From the NCBI GenBank assembly GCA_002105175.1, contig MCGE01000025.1:248001-312000 (forward strand): 64,000 bases of DNA, given 5' to 3'. Both the position numbers and the translations under genes were made by a program. Each line of letters begins with the position of its first letter. Within the stretch, counting starts at the first letter, position 1. Shown here piece by piece: positions 37,321 to 49,500 of the stretch. Source of the DNA: Absidia repens. Taxonomy: Eukaryota > Mucoromycota > Mucoromycetes > Mucorales > Cunninghamellaceae. A model generated the notes under the pieces. That model saw nothing but the letters and a program-made list of their open reading frames with translations, searched no databases and was not told the DNA's origin.

Positions 37321-37544
37321 TGGAGGAGAAGAAGAAAAAAGACAAAGAGAATAAAAAGTGTAAAACAGAAAAAAAGGAAAAACACTTTATTGCTTACACC
37401 CTTTGAAATTCCGCATTCTTTGGCTTTCCACATTTTCCACGTCATATTTTTATCACTGAAAAAAAAGAGACAAGTCGAAAGGAAGTCCGCAGATTTAATT
37501 TTTTTTTTTTCTCTCTCCTTCACTTTTCCCTCAATCTATCCTCA
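37321..37544. promoter_or_regulatory. Divergent promoter between SR factor and prefoldin 2
   Basis: Only 224 bases separate the two start codons, so both genes must share or pack their promoters here. It is AT-rich with a poly-T run (37499-37510) and CT-rich leader on the prefoldin side. No specific element is identified. Confidence 0.6.
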
Positions 37545-38126
37545 ATGTCAAGCAAAAAACCATCAGAAGCTGAACTGCAGCAACAAGTAAAGATAGCTCT
37601 CCGTCATACCTCATCATCCTTACTTACCTTTTTGTATTACTCTCTTTCTCTTGTAGTACAACCAATACAAAAATGAATTACAAGCTATGGCTCAAAAGAT
37701 TGGTGAACTTGAATCTGAAGTGGAAGAACACAAGTATGGCAACATATACTTACCTAAGGTTGAACGTGTTTATCCAGTGATATATTGACTCTTTCTATTT
37801 AAAAAAATAGGTTGGTGATTGACAGTATCTCGCCTTTGGAACCTGAACGAAAGTGTTTCCGGATGGTGGGTGGTGTGTTAGTGGAACGAACTGTGAAAGA
37901 AGTATTACCAGCACTGGAAACAAACTTCAACGGGGTAAATGATTCAAATATTAAGGAAATATTAATAAAGATATAGTAGAACTCACCGAAATATGTATTG
38001 TTTACGTATATACATATGTAGATCCAACAAGTGATCCAATCTCTACTACAATCCTATAAAAGAAAGGAACAGGACTTTGTCGACTTCCAAAAGAAACACA
38101 ATATTAAGGTGGTGGCAAGACAATGA
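37545..38126 (+). CDS. Prefoldin subunit 2
   Basis: Four exons: 37545-37586, 37657-37733, 37811-37934 and 38022-38126, 115 residues. Beta-type prefoldin layout: an N-terminal helix (QQQYNQYKNELQAMAQKIGE), a short beta-hairpin segment RKCFRMVGGVLVERTVKEVL that is the family signature, and a C-terminal helix ending KKHNIKVV. It belongs to the cytosolic hexameric prefoldin that passes nascent actin and tubulin to the CCT chaperonin. Length is normal for subunit 2 (yeast Gim4). The poly-A signal is probably AATAAAACC near 38270. Confidence 0.92.
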
Positions 38127-38770
38127 ACGGGATATGAATGGAACTAGCAGTTTAGTTTATTGTAGATTATATGGGTTTTTTTTATAGTAGTAGTAGTAGC
38201 ATAGTTTAGCCTTGGATATTGTTTTTCATTATTATTACCCTTTCCCCTTTCTCCATTTGATATGACTGTAATAAAACCATGTTGTATATCACATCTTGTT
38301 GACTCTTGAATGTTTTTTTTTTTTTATCTGTCATGTATTATATAGCCTTTTTGTATTGACCATGATTGATCATAGATCATAGTTTGTTCCTTTACTTATC
38401 ATTTACTGCCATTGAGAGATCTGTCATTTTCGATAAAAAACAAATCGTATATGCTTCCAAAAAAGGAAATGATGAGAGCACATATCACAGTCTTGTTGCG
38501 CGTTTTAATGGATAAATTTGACGGGACTCATTATCTATTCGCAATTATTTAGCTTCTAAAAAGAATAAAAAAAAAAAAAAAAAGGTATATATATACTGTA
38601 TATCAATAAATGATGAAAACCATGCCTTCTCAATGCCTTGTTAAAAAATGGTCATTTGCAGAATGCGATCTATTCAAAATAGTTCTAGCTGACCTGAATA
38701 ACGTGTGGTCCATTAATATTGATGCGGCATAAATAATTCACTAGCACTGCTCGCATATTTTTATTTTATC
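38127..38770. other. Intergenic DNA
   Basis: 3' end of prefoldin gene then AT-rich DNA with a short poly-A run (38567-38583). No gene seen. Confidence 0.6.
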
Positions 38771-39034
38771 CTACAAGGAATTGGCTGTCTTTTCAGGGAC
38801 AACATCGAAACCAGTTGAACTTTTCATCACGCCATGGTCAGTACTACCAAATTTCTTCTCATTTCTACTACAAGCGACTGTAGAAACAAATTTATTTGGA
38901 ATATGACCATTGTCAACGCCGGTCTGGACTTGGCCAATTTGTTTGGTCTTGGTGAATTGATAGCTTGGGCTACCAATGAATAATTGCCGCAATCCAGCCG
39001 TCGTCGTCGATATCATCTTCTCCGCCCTCCTCAT
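38771..39034 (-). CDS. Small hypothetical protein, 87 residues
   Basis: Single ATG-started frame at 39034 with balanced composition, unlike the low-complexity frames around it. The N-terminus is basic and Ser/Thr-rich (MRRAEKMISTTTAGLRQLF), which could be a mitochondrial presequence. The rest includes KTKQIGQVQTGVDNGHIPNK. There is no transmembrane segment and I recognise no family. Support is only compositional; no neighbour suggests a role. Confidence 0.45.
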   Translation of the reverse strand: MRRAEKMISTTTAGLRQLFIGSPSYQFTKTKQIGQVQTGVDNGHIPNKFVSTVACSRNEKKFGSTDHGVMKSSTGFDVVPEKTANSL

Positions 39035-39745
39035 CCACCAACATACTCTGCCACCCTAATTCTCATCGACGACCACCATACTCCGCTCCTTTAAAAAAAT
39101 AGTGTAGATAGCCAGACTTTTTGGAAGAAATTAGTTCTTCTTTAGTTTTCTTACTTTACTCAAGTATCAATAAAAAGTTTAGTACAATTTTTTTTATAAC
39201 CATCAAGCTATTTTCTATTTCTATTTTGCTATAGAAATCTATCTTTATTTTATTTACAGAGTCAATTATACTCCTTTTTTTTTTATTGGACTGACTAAGG
39301 TCAATACTTCTACTTTATTTTATTTTATCAAGCTTTATTTTTTTTATAAAACTTCTTTTATTTCAAGTTGCACTTTATCTACAAAAGTTTTGGTGCTCAC
39401 TACTTATAATCAAATATAAATTTGATGCTCCCTATATACTTTCAAGACTACATTTTTTGATCCTCACTACAAATCCGTTCAAATAAGAACAAGAATACTC
39501 TTATACACTATGCATCTGGTGTAAAATATAACTGAAGCTTTAACAAAAAGGTTGAATCAACACCGTTACTGCCTATATCAATCTCAAAAATAGCCGTAAC
39601 ACCATAAAGTCTTCATTCAACAAAAACGATTGAGCTTGGAACCCCCCAAAAATAGTACTCCTCCATCAAAATATCAAACAGCACTTCAGATAGACCAACG
39701 TTGCAACTCCGCTATGAAATATTCATAAAAAACAAAAAAGAAGAG
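39035..39745. other. AT-rich intergenic DNA left of the tRNA
   Basis: No open frame worth reporting. The sequence after the 3' end of the tRNA (to the left) does not show a clear T-run terminator immediately next to it. Confidence 0.5.
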
Positions 39746-39817
39746 CTCTCAGACGGGGAATTGAACCCCGGTCTCCCGCGTGACAGGCGGGGATACTAAC
39801 CACTATACTATCTAAGA
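39746..39817 (-). tRNA. tRNA-Asp (anticodon GTC)
   Basis: A full 72-base cloverleaf on the minus strand. The acceptor strands TCTTAGA and TCTGAGA pair in seven positions with one G-T. The D-arm carries TAGTGGTTAGTA. The anticodon stem CCCGC/GCGGG encloses loop CTGTCAC (anticodon at 39784-39782), and the T-arm is CCGGGGTTCAATTCCCCG. The discriminator base is G, as usual for tRNA-Asp. No intron. CCA is not encoded, as in eukaryotes. Confidence 0.95.
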
Positions 39818-41636
39818 ATTGATATTTTTAAAACTGGTTAATTATATATATGCATTAGCCTAAATGATGCTCCAATTTGATTGGTTGAGCTGTTTTATCG
39901 AGGAATTGTCATGAATAAAAAGTATAGCAAGTTTCAAAATCTCCATGTAATAAATTGAGTTATTACATCAGTTTTAAATTAGTTTTAGGATAGTGTTTAA
40001 ATGTAAAAGGAAGAACAGATACGATATCTTTGGTATCTTTGATGCAGCGGAGATTACAAACCATGTCTGTTTTTGAGATTGGTTGGACTGTGGGTCACCG
40101 TTTTTTTTTTTTTTTTTTTCTTCGCCTGAATTGTAAGCGAAGTCGATGATCAATATCCTAAAATCAATTGCCAGGCGATGAAGGCAACCAATACATAAGG
40201 ATGAAGAAAAAGCTCACAAAGATTTGATTCTTTCTTTTAGCACATTCCTTTTTATTATTTCATATAACATGTATCCATTACAGTAAATTCCTAGCGTAAG
40301 TCTAAAAAAAAAAAGAAATTCAAAGAAAGCGAACCACCATTTTTATCATTTCTTTCTTGTTTTAATTTATTTTTCCCCCAATTCAAATTTATTTTCAAGC
40401 ATAAAAATTGTTTGAATGCCGAACGGGAAATGTTTTTTTTTTTTTTATTTGCAGCTCGGCGAACATTTTTTTTTTTCCGGAACCAAATTTTACCCCTCCC
40501 CTCCTAGGCACAGATCCTTCCTCTGAACACATTCTCAATGGAAGAACATGATTGAAAAACCTGATCTTCGTCAACGCATCGAACGAACAGGTACGAAAAT
40601 ACGGTGGACATTCAATCAAAGAAGATCCAAAAAGCGCAAATAGATGGCACTCGGCAAAAAATGAACTATCTTCAACAAATTCTCCCGTAAGACGTATCAA
40701 TGGAACTCATAATACACGGGCAAGTGGTAAATAATGGAATACATATATTACAGTGACTAAGGTTTTAACCTTCTTTGTATTTGACAGTATTTGATTTAGT
40801 GGTTGTATCTGGAGTCCTTTACAAAGCAACAAGCGTTATTCAACGGCTGATCCAAAAGGCAGTGTTACCAGATAAAATGCGCCCTGGAGGATACGACTCG
40901 AACGGGTAACTGAATCCAGATTATGCTGCTTTTCGTGATTTTGAACCCTAGTTGGATCTTAATTGTTCTTATATTTTATACCGATTTCTTACCGCAATAT
41001 TTTTATTCTTATTCAAAATCAATAAAATGTTTTTTTTACTTGCTAATGTTTTACTGATTTTGATTTATTGACCCAATTTCAGGAACATGATTACTACGAA
41101 ACTTGATTCGTTCATTTTTTACGCAAATTTTCTTCCTTTAATATTATATTTCTATATGAGTTCGTTACTATTATATCTATAGCGCAGTTGTCTTTGTTAA
41201 AAGCAATACAGCACTACCTTGCTGACATTTTTTTTTTCCTAGATTAATGCTAAAATGAATGGGTTCCGTTAGAGTTGACATTTCATCCGGGAACGGATTG
41301 ATCCCGAATTCACTTGTTGTCGATTCATCCTAATGTCGCACACTTTTTTACATCCACCCACTTTATGGCTTGTCATTTTATAATCGGATTATCTTTAGAA
41401 CTGAATTCAACTTGTGTTATTTACTTGAAAATGATATAAAAACTAGTCATCAAAAGGAACAGACGGATTTACTGTCTTGCTTTCGGAATCGGTAATTGAA
41501 ATCGTGTCGCCTGGTTTTGATTTTTCTCACGATTTAAAAAAAAAAAAAAACCCTGCGATTGCCTAATTCTCCTTCTTTCTTTTTTTTTTTAACTTACTTT
41601 TTTTTTTACACACACATACACACACAATCCTACAAC
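39818..41636. other. Intergenic DNA with doubtful exons near 40.5-40.9 kb
   Basis: A possible two-exon frame lies at about 40594-40734 and 40789-40908 on +, joined by GTAAAT...TTGACAG. It would encode KYGGHSIKEDPKSANRWHSA ... VFDLVVVSGVLYKATSVIQR ... and stop at TAA. No ATG starts this frame, and a TGA stands just before it. An overlapping frame from ATG 40549 gives only a 31-residue basic peptide. I do not assign a gene. The rest is AT-rich; 41,540-41,636 is the leader of the next gene. Confidence 0.35.
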
Positions 41637-43427
41637 ATGTCTCTCACTAGCTTTATTGAAGTTGCCAAAGATTCCCACTTCCCAATTCAAAACTTGCCTT
41701 ACGGTATCTTCTCCACAAACGAAAAGGTAAGTAGATCCACCAAACCCCTTTCCTTAAAAGTATATTCGTATTCATATGCCTTTTTTTTTTTCTTTTTCTT
41801 TTCAAGCCTGAACCTCGCGTTGGTACTGCCATTGGTGATCAGATTCTGGATTTGTCTGAAGTTGCAAAAGCTGGTCTTTTCCAAGGTGTTGACGAGGCAG
41901 TCAAGGTTTTTTCTCAGGTAAGCTGAAAAAAAAAGAGTGGCAAGGAAATGCGAGGAACAAGGTGTATAAATATATACATGAACGCTGGTTACATTGTCGC
42001 GATTTACTAACTTCATCCATCATGTTGGGGGTGATTTTTATTTTATTTCTGTTGTAGTCTACTTTGAATGACTTTATGGAATTGGGTCGCCCTGTCTGGA
42101 AGAACGTTCGTGCACAACTCCAAAAGTTGTTGAGTGCCAACGAATCTCAGCTCCGTGATAACCAAGCCCTCCGAGCCAAGGCCTTTGTCCCTCAATCTGC
42201 CGCTAAGCTCTACTTGCCTGCTCAAATTGGTGACTATACTGACTTTTACTGCTCCCGTGAACATGCTACCAACGTCGGTATCATGTTCCGTGGCAAGGAC
42301 AATGCTTTACAACCCAACTGGCTTCATATTCCTGTTGGCTATCATGGTCGTGCTTCTTCCGTCGTTGTGTCTGGTACCGATATCGTGCGTCCCTCTGGTC
42401 AACGTATTACTCCTGCTGACAAGTCACAACCTATCTTTGCTCCCAGTGCCAAGCTCGACATTGAATTGGAAGTTGTAAGAACGCTATAATTATATTGAAC
42501 AAAGAGGGATGAGGAGGATAATGAGGGCTTACATTTAACTGATATCTTTTTTGTCTCTTTCTTTCCTCATAGGGATGGTTCGTTGGTAAAGGAAATAAGC
42601 TTGGAAGCCGTATTGAAGTGGATGATGCGAAGGATCATATTTTTGGTATGGTGATTATGAATGATTGGAGTGCTCGTGATATTCAAGCTTGGGAATACGT
42701 TCCTTTGGGTCCTTTCTTGGGTAAGAACTTCGGCACCACCATCTCTCCTTGGATCGTCACAATGGATGCTCTTGAACCTTTCTTGGTCAATGGTCCTTCT
42801 CAAGCTTCTCCTGAACCTTTACCTTACTTGAAAGAAACCAAACCTTCTGCTTATGATATCAAACTTGAAGTACAATTGAAACGTAAGTGATCTTTTTTCC
42901 CATGTGACTTGGATAAATATAAACATATTTGTCTTGGTGTGATTTATGTAATGGATAACTAACCTTTTTTTTTTTTTTTTTTTTTTTTGTTTTGCAAAAA
43001 TTATAGCTACTGAATCTTCCAAATATCAAACTGTTGCCACATCAAACCTCAAACATATGTACTGGTCAGTTACTCAACAATTGGCTCATCACACAGTCAA
43101 TGGCTGTAATATGCGTGCGGGTGATATGTGTGGTACTGGTACCATTTCTGGACCTGTAAGTGGACATAATCATATATTTCTAAGGAGTGACTGTTGCTTA
43201 ATCATATTATACTTTTTGACTTTATTTAGAACGAATCTGAATATGGCTCCTTCTTGGAATTGACCTGGAACGGAACCAAGAAGTTGACTCTGGAAGATGG
43301 CGTTGAACGTATGTTTTTACAAGACGGTGATGAAATCAATTTGACTGGTTACTGTGACTCTGCCGAAGGTTATCGTGTTGGTTTTGGTGATTGCCAAGGA
43401 AAGATCTTGCCTTGTCCTTACCAATAG
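41637..43427 (+). CDS. Fumarylacetoacetase
   Basis: Six exons: 41637-41726, 41807-41917, 42058-42474, 42573-42882, 43007-43155 and 43230-43427, 424 residues, close to the eukaryotic length (about 420). It hydrolyses 4-fumarylacetoacetate to fumarate and acetoacetate, the last step of phenylalanine/tyrosine breakdown, in the cytosol. Signatures: the N-terminal domain [33 protein letters not shown] with the metal and catalytic residues; [50 protein letters not shown]; and [13 protein letters not shown]. All expected blocks are present without a break. No other tyrosine-pathway gene is in the window. AATAAA-type signal near 43512. Confidence 0.96.
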
Positions 43428-44134
43428 ATTTGTAGTTTATTCATAGATCGTTTGTTATCAATTTGTAGTTAGTTTCCCTCCGCCCTTCCTCTATTTTTTT
43501 TTTCTTCTTCAAAATAAAAAATCATTTCAAATAAAATAATCAAATCACTACTGGTCTCAATTGACTATTTTTTTTTATGATGATGCCCATGTCTCCTGCT
43601 AGATAGATTCAGTGTGATTTTACTTCGGGCCGATAGATCATTGTTGAGACTCACATTTGACTTTATGCACATGCAAGCATGCTATAGTATAAAACTCATT
43701 GCTTGTCTGCCTTTATTATTCTACCATACATTATATACCGCCTTTGCCAAAACATCTAACCCTTGTCTTATCCCCACATCTGTAAATGATATTTTTAAAA
43801 ATCTGTATTATATTTGTATATATCACAACTTGGCTCTTGTCATCAATATGATAATGCAGTAACTATTCCGTCAGTTTTTTTTTTCACACATCATAAACAG
43901 CCCACCCTTTCATCAGGTCAAGTTTTCTCTGCCCATATATAATGAATTCATAACCAAAAATCAATCAATCGCAACATATAGTAAAAAGGTCAAACAAGAA
44001 TGTGTCTAGGAAGAGTAATTTTATTAAAACAGCAATAAAGACAAAACAAACGACTAAACAAAGCTAAAATACAACTACACTAATCTAATGCTACAGTGAA
44101 TGCGAGCGCCCCTAAGCCATATCTATAAATGCGT
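43428..44134. other. Convergent 3' regions
   Basis: Holds the 3' UTR of fumarylacetoacetase (+) and, from the right, of the gene at 44135 (-). A T-rich/A-rich stretch near 44010-44060 includes a reverse TTTATT signal. The frame at 43614-43862 looks random. Confidence 0.55.
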
Positions 44135-44932
44135 CTAAATAAGGAATGATGGTTTCTTGACTTCCTTGCCACCTGGTGCGTCGTTTTTGGTATGGCTGTC
44201 TGATGATGCTGATGCTGATGATTGTGTGGCATCCAAAAGTGTTGGAGAAGGAGTGGTAGCAGAAGAGAGTGATGGTGTCGCCTTGATTCGATCTGCTTCT
44301 TCTGATGCAGCAATCACTATACAAAACACACACCCCACCAAATATAAAGCGTCAGTCTCTTTATTTATCAACATAGTTCAGCCAACATCTTCCATTTTGT
44401 TTTTGTTCCTAAATTGACATCACTTACGTTTCTCCAGGTAATCGTCCTCAATGTCATTATCATGATGAGCGTGCTTACTGTTGGATTTTTCATTGAGCAT
44501 CACCATACGAATTTCTTCACGAAGGGATTCAGGTACAGGAGAGTTTGATTCCAATAAAGCTAGCAAGTCGTTGAACAGGGCGATTTTGAGTTGAGTATGT
44601 TCCTTATATTCCTTGTATTCAGATTTGATCCAGATCAAATGCAAGCACTCCGAGCCAAATACAACCCACATGAGGTATTCCAAGAAATAAGGAAGATGTT
44701 TTTGCTTTTTGAAATGATACGATGCGGATGCGACGTCAGTAGTGGATTGAACAGTAGCCATCGATCTATATTGTTGTGACAAGTTGTTGTTGTTGTAATA
44801 TGGTGTGATGGTTGCTGGTAGTCGACTACCCATCTTGGTTGTTGGTTGTATCGCTGATGGGAATAAAGATGGCTTTGGCGTTGCTAGTGCCCATCGACGC
44901 ATGGAAGTGCCAACTCTATTTAGGATGGTCAT
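44135..44932 (-). CDS. Predicted mitochondrial membrane protein, unknown family
   Basis: Two exons: 44932-44428 and 44316-44135, 228 residues. The N-terminus is Arg/Ser/Pro-rich without acidic residues (MTILNRVGTSMRRWALATPK), which fits a mitochondrial presequence. One hydrophobic segment lies at about residues 80-102 (LPYFLEYLMWVVFGSECLHL). It is followed by a charged helical part (KSEYKEYKEHTQLKIALFND, LLALLESNSPVPESLREEIR) and a Ser-rich tail. This suggests a single-pass inner-membrane protein with a soluble domain, but I do not recognise the family. The frame runs open upstream to 45169, but the ATG at 44932 follows a poly-A leader and gives the natural start. Confidence 0.7.
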
Positions 44933-45376
44933 GTTTTTTTTTTTTTGTCTGTGCAAGTATGTACAAGGTTTTTGTTGCAAAAGAAAGAAAAAAAAAGAGA
45001 CGGGGGTGAAAAATATTGGAATATGATTTAAAAACCCGACCCAATCCACTTTAATACCAATGTGAACAAGGTTTAACTGGTATGAAATCAATAGACTATT
45101 TGATGTACTGTGATGAACAGCTTCCTGGATAGAATTATTAACGTTACAATTTGGATATAAATGGATCAATATTAGAAAATATTTTCGATTTGCTCGGTCC
45201 TCAAGTCGTCGTTTTGGTGATTATCTCTCCTAAGTTCCATTAGCCATTTAGTCACCATACTATTAGTTCTCAATATCTTTTTTTTTATCCTCATTATTTT
45301 CAATTAATAAACAAAAATAATAGTACATCATGTTTTATATTGTACACTGCTGCATTCTTTTCTTCTTATCTTTGCA
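44933..45376. promoter_or_regulatory. Upstream region of the 44135 gene
   Basis: Divergent to the small ORF at 45377. On that side TTTATATTGTACA (about 45331-45343) followed by a pyrimidine tract ending in CAATG resembles a core promoter. No specific site is recognised. Confidence 0.4.
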
Positions 45377-45550
45377 ATGTCGTTACAATGTATTGGCATC
45401 CGGCCTCTATTTGGCCGAGTTCAAAGTTTTGGGTGCGATTTTGAACGAGAAAAGGCTTGGCGAGTTGTGAAGGCGAGAAGGAGAATGAAACGGTCGATCC
45501 TTGCCATGAGCCAGTTTTATTGTTCAGACCCTGATTTTTTTTCCCCTTAG
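45377..45550 (+). CDS. Possible 57-residue small protein
   Basis: A short ATG frame preceded by a TATA-like sequence and a CT-rich leader typical of genes in this window. It reads MSLQCIGIRPLFGRVQSFGC, then a basic stretch KARRRMKRS, and ends FYCSDPDFFSP. Composition is balanced with four cysteines in total, but there is no signal peptide, domain or neighbour that points to a function. It could be a first exon of a gene I did not resolve. Confidence 0.35.
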   Translation: MSLQCIGIRPLFGRVQSFGCDFEREKAWRVVKARRRMKRSILAMSQFYCSDPDFFSP

Positions 45551-46561
45551 AAAGATTATTTCATATCCGAAAGTTTGAACATCAGTCTATGCCTTTGAAA
45601 ACTTAATGCTGTTGCTTACTGCAATTAATAATATCAACAGAAGTATATACAATTTCATTGGAAGATGATTATCCGTAAAATGACTATTGTAAATCAAGCA
45701 AAATCTGTACTTTATATACAAAATGTATCTTTCTTTGCTAAACCATTACTTGCTTGGTGGATGCGTGTACGTCGGATATATGAACCTTAGTCGAAAGACT
45801 AATAAAGGAAGAGAACGGCTGGTGAAAAAACCGAATTCTGCAAGCTATTTTCAAATTAATATGAAATCACCCCCCTCATTTTATAGTCAGATATTGCATG
45901 ACAGATAGAATCGACCATCCCTCGTTCTTATCCACCTGTCATTTTGCCGATCCCCTTTCTAAAATCTCCTATTTCATTTCCTACTATTTATGCAATGTAG
46001 TGATTTATGTAATTACGAAATCTTTTTTTGAAAGGCTCGTGTTTTTAATTTCATGAACAGTTGATTTGATTTTAATATAAAAAAAATAGCGTTCCTGCGT
46101 TGGGGTGAGTGATCTCGGGAACGATGCAGACTTCTTTTTTAGATAAAGTCAGACGCCGGACTTCAAATATTTCCTTTGAATCAAAAATTTCTTTTATGTT
46201 GACAAAAAGTCTACACACTGAATATTTTCATTTAGCCACATCCTACACACATTATATACTCCTCTCCCCTGTCAATTTAATGTCGACTCTAACTGCAATG
46301 GACAAATAATGTCTTTTTTTTTTTTGTGAATGACGATGATGATCATTTTACTAGGTTAGTTTAGTCGAAAAGCAGATGAAAAAATTTGGGTTTGGTGATA
46401 CAAAAAATTGCTCTTGTGCAAGGAGAAATAATCATACCGCCAAAAACTCAATGAAAGAGGAAATCGCCTTCATGTCTCTCTTTTCTTCCTTTCTCTTTGT
46501 TTTTTTTCCCTTTCTTTGTTGTCCCCCTTCTTCTTCTTCTTTACCTTTGTAAATCAATGCC
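45551..46561. other. Intergenic DNA before the Rap-GAP gene
   Basis: AT-rich with no supported gene. The last 100 bases are a strong CT-rich leader ending at the Rap-GAP start. An ATG at 46557 opens ATG CCA TGA, which overlaps the main start at 46562. Confidence 0.55.
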
Positions 46562-46565
46562 ATGA
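46557..46565 (+). promoter_or_regulatory. Minimal uORF overlapping the Rap-GAP start
   Basis: ATG CCA TGA; its stop overlaps the main ATG at 46562-46564. Such an arrangement could lower or couple initiation. No paralog is available to test conservation. Confidence 0.35.
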
Positions 46566-49500
46566 TTACGACGGACACATCAAATAATCAGGATGATGTA
46601 CCAACGCCAGAGCTATCATCACCTCAACCAACTAAATTCCATCAACGACTCACTCATTCATTTTCGATACGAGCATCCTCTTCTACCAGTACTTCTCAAC
46701 TACATCGAAGTCAATCCTTGGCTTTTAATGATAAAAGCCGACGACCCAGTGGAGTTGGTTTAAATATGATTTGGAGACAACAGCATACAAATCCGGATTC
46801 ATCCCATGTTACCCCTTCAGCCACATCAACAACGTCTACAGCCAACAACAGCACCAGCCCTATAACACCAACTCCGATAAAGCGACAACCTAGTATCATG
46901 GATAAAGAATTACCTCGTGTCCCAAATTCTTCTTTATTATCAAGCCGATCATCCACATCATCATCTCCGTTAGACCGTATCAAGTCTGCCTCTCCGCCGA
47001 CTCTTCGAGAATTTTATACATGGATCAGTGATTATTTGACTCCTCTTTCTCGAGCCAGTCATATCATTTCTACAAGCAAGCTGGTCATTGCAAAGGAATG
47101 TTTGTGTCGTTTTTTAGATAACGTGGATGATGAAACATATGAGCAGAAAACCGCATTAAAAACCCAATTACAGGCAATGGAAATTCCCACTCAATCTTCC
47201 TTTCCAGTTCTCGCTGAAATTTTAAAAGTAGGTTTCTCCCACCAAAAAAAAAAAAAAGCTTTTCTTTCTTTCTGATTTTTTTTCCCACTTTTCTTTCTAG
47301 TCTCTAATACATATTCTTACAGCACTCAAACCAACTATCTATTACGCATCCAAACTGGTCGATATAGCAGACACTACACCAACTACTTCTTATACCCTGG
47401 AATCACCATGTATTGCTACACCAATGGATTGTGGCGCGTTATGGCCGGACCATCTAGCTCGCAATACTCATTGGTTTCGCCAGTTTTTCTGTGGAAAGGA
47501 CTATACAACGATATTTGTCCCATTGGTAAAGGCGGCCAACCGGACTCGAAGTCCTTGTATGCCATCATTACTGCCATTCAAGAATCAACACCACTCAACG
47601 GCCATCTCAATCATGACGCTGTGACCAACAACGATATCGACAACAGCAACAACGATATCAAAAATAAGCCAAGCCAATACCGTATCATTGTTCGTCATCC
47701 TAAGGTATGTATCGCTGCAGAAAACGAGCTCTGGTTTACTGCTCTTCTTTCTTACCCACTTTCATTTTTTTTTAGCATGCAACAGGCCGATATATCGTTT
47801 CCAACACTCAAGCACACAATTATTTGACCAAGAAGGACGAATACACTTTTGGGAAAAATGGCCCACAGAAACCAATTAAGCAACAACGTCGATCGATACG
47901 AAGTCCACAGAATCTGAATACTTTCTCTTCACAACAATACAACCTAATGACTGCAGCCATTTTATCTGTGCGTCCGGAACTAGATATGGACAATGCTATA
48001 CATTTATCTGCGACCACTATCACCACATGCAACCTTGAAAAAGAGCTGACTCGCTTAGATGGAATAGAGGTATGTGTGTAATACGAAATAGTTTTGTGTG
48101 TCGACTAGCGACCTTACAAGGAATATGGCTATGGCTATCTCGTCCTTATGTTAAGTCACGATAAACTGACTCCTTTTTCTATTTAGATACCTCGTTTTTA
48201 CAAATTCGGTGTGTTGACAATCAAAGAAAATCAGACAAAAGAAGAAGAATGGTTTTCGAACACTGGACTGGCACCACCATTCGATCAATTCTTAAAGGTA
48301 TTGGGAACTCGAATTCAACTCAAGGGATATAAGGGGTATGCAGCAGGACTAGATACTAGAAGTAAGTACAGTGAATAGTGGTTGGCAAATGGAATGGTGT
48401 TTATTGATTACCTATTTTTTTTTTGTTCTGTTTTTGGTTTAGCTGGTGAAACAGGTGATACCTCGGTCATTTCGTGCTGGAGCAATCATGAAATAATGTT
48501 CCATGTAGCGTCCTTGATGCCCCTTCACCAAAACGACAAACAACAAGTGCAACGTAAACGGTACATTGGAAATGGTAAGTTTTGTGAAGGGACGAAAGTG
48601 ACTGAAATGGTAATGGAGTGATTAGAGGCTTAACTTAATATGATGATGATTCTATATAGATATTGTGTGTCTTATATTTTTGGAAGACAACGCTATTTTT
48701 GACCCCAAGTCAATCCGGTCCAAGTTTTTACATGTCTATATCGTGGTGCGACTCGAAACAATTAGTAACAAACATAGATGGAGGTAAGTGATAAAAAGGA
48801 AAAAAATAAAAAAAAAAACCAAAGCCGGGATGTAACATCGAAAAAGGTCAGAAATTAACAATATATTACTGTTTTTATGCATGTAGAATTGAAATAGTGC
48901 GGAAAAGCAACGTTCCTGATTTCGGTCCTTCGTTGCCTAACCCTCCTCTGTTTTACGATGATGAAGCATTGCAAAAGTTTTTGACGTTGAAACGTAAGTG
49001 GTGGTGATACCAAGCTGGAAAGGAAAAGAAAAATACAATAACCTTTAAATGGCAACAAGACTCATTTTTTCTTGTTCGTTTTATTACAAATTTAGTGATC
49101 AGTGCTGAAAATGCGGCTCTCAAATGCGACAACTTTTCCATACCGAACAACCGTGCACGTGCTGGCATCCTCGAAGGCATGATTGAAAAAGGTCTAAATC
49201 ATGAAGAACTGTCATCATCATCATCATCATCACCCCCACGGTCATCATCGTCCGCGACAAGTAAATTGGGATCAGCTCTCATGGAACGACAGCAATCACA
49301 ACCTCAACGACGCCCCAAATCCTCTTCTGGTGATCGACGCTCCCGTAGCTCTCTTCGAAGTATCCGATCCAATCCCGACAACGGCACTGGTGGTTTACCA
49401 TCCTTCCAATTCAGCAACAACAACAACAATAATAATGCGCAACAACCCATGGATCCAGTTGTACCCCCGGTACCTTCACCTACTAGGTCAACCATGTTAC

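Noticed and set aside
40549..40647. 31-residue basic peptide starting at ATG 40549
   Set aside because: Too short and without conservation or transcript evidence; it overlaps another doubtful frame, so neither is called.
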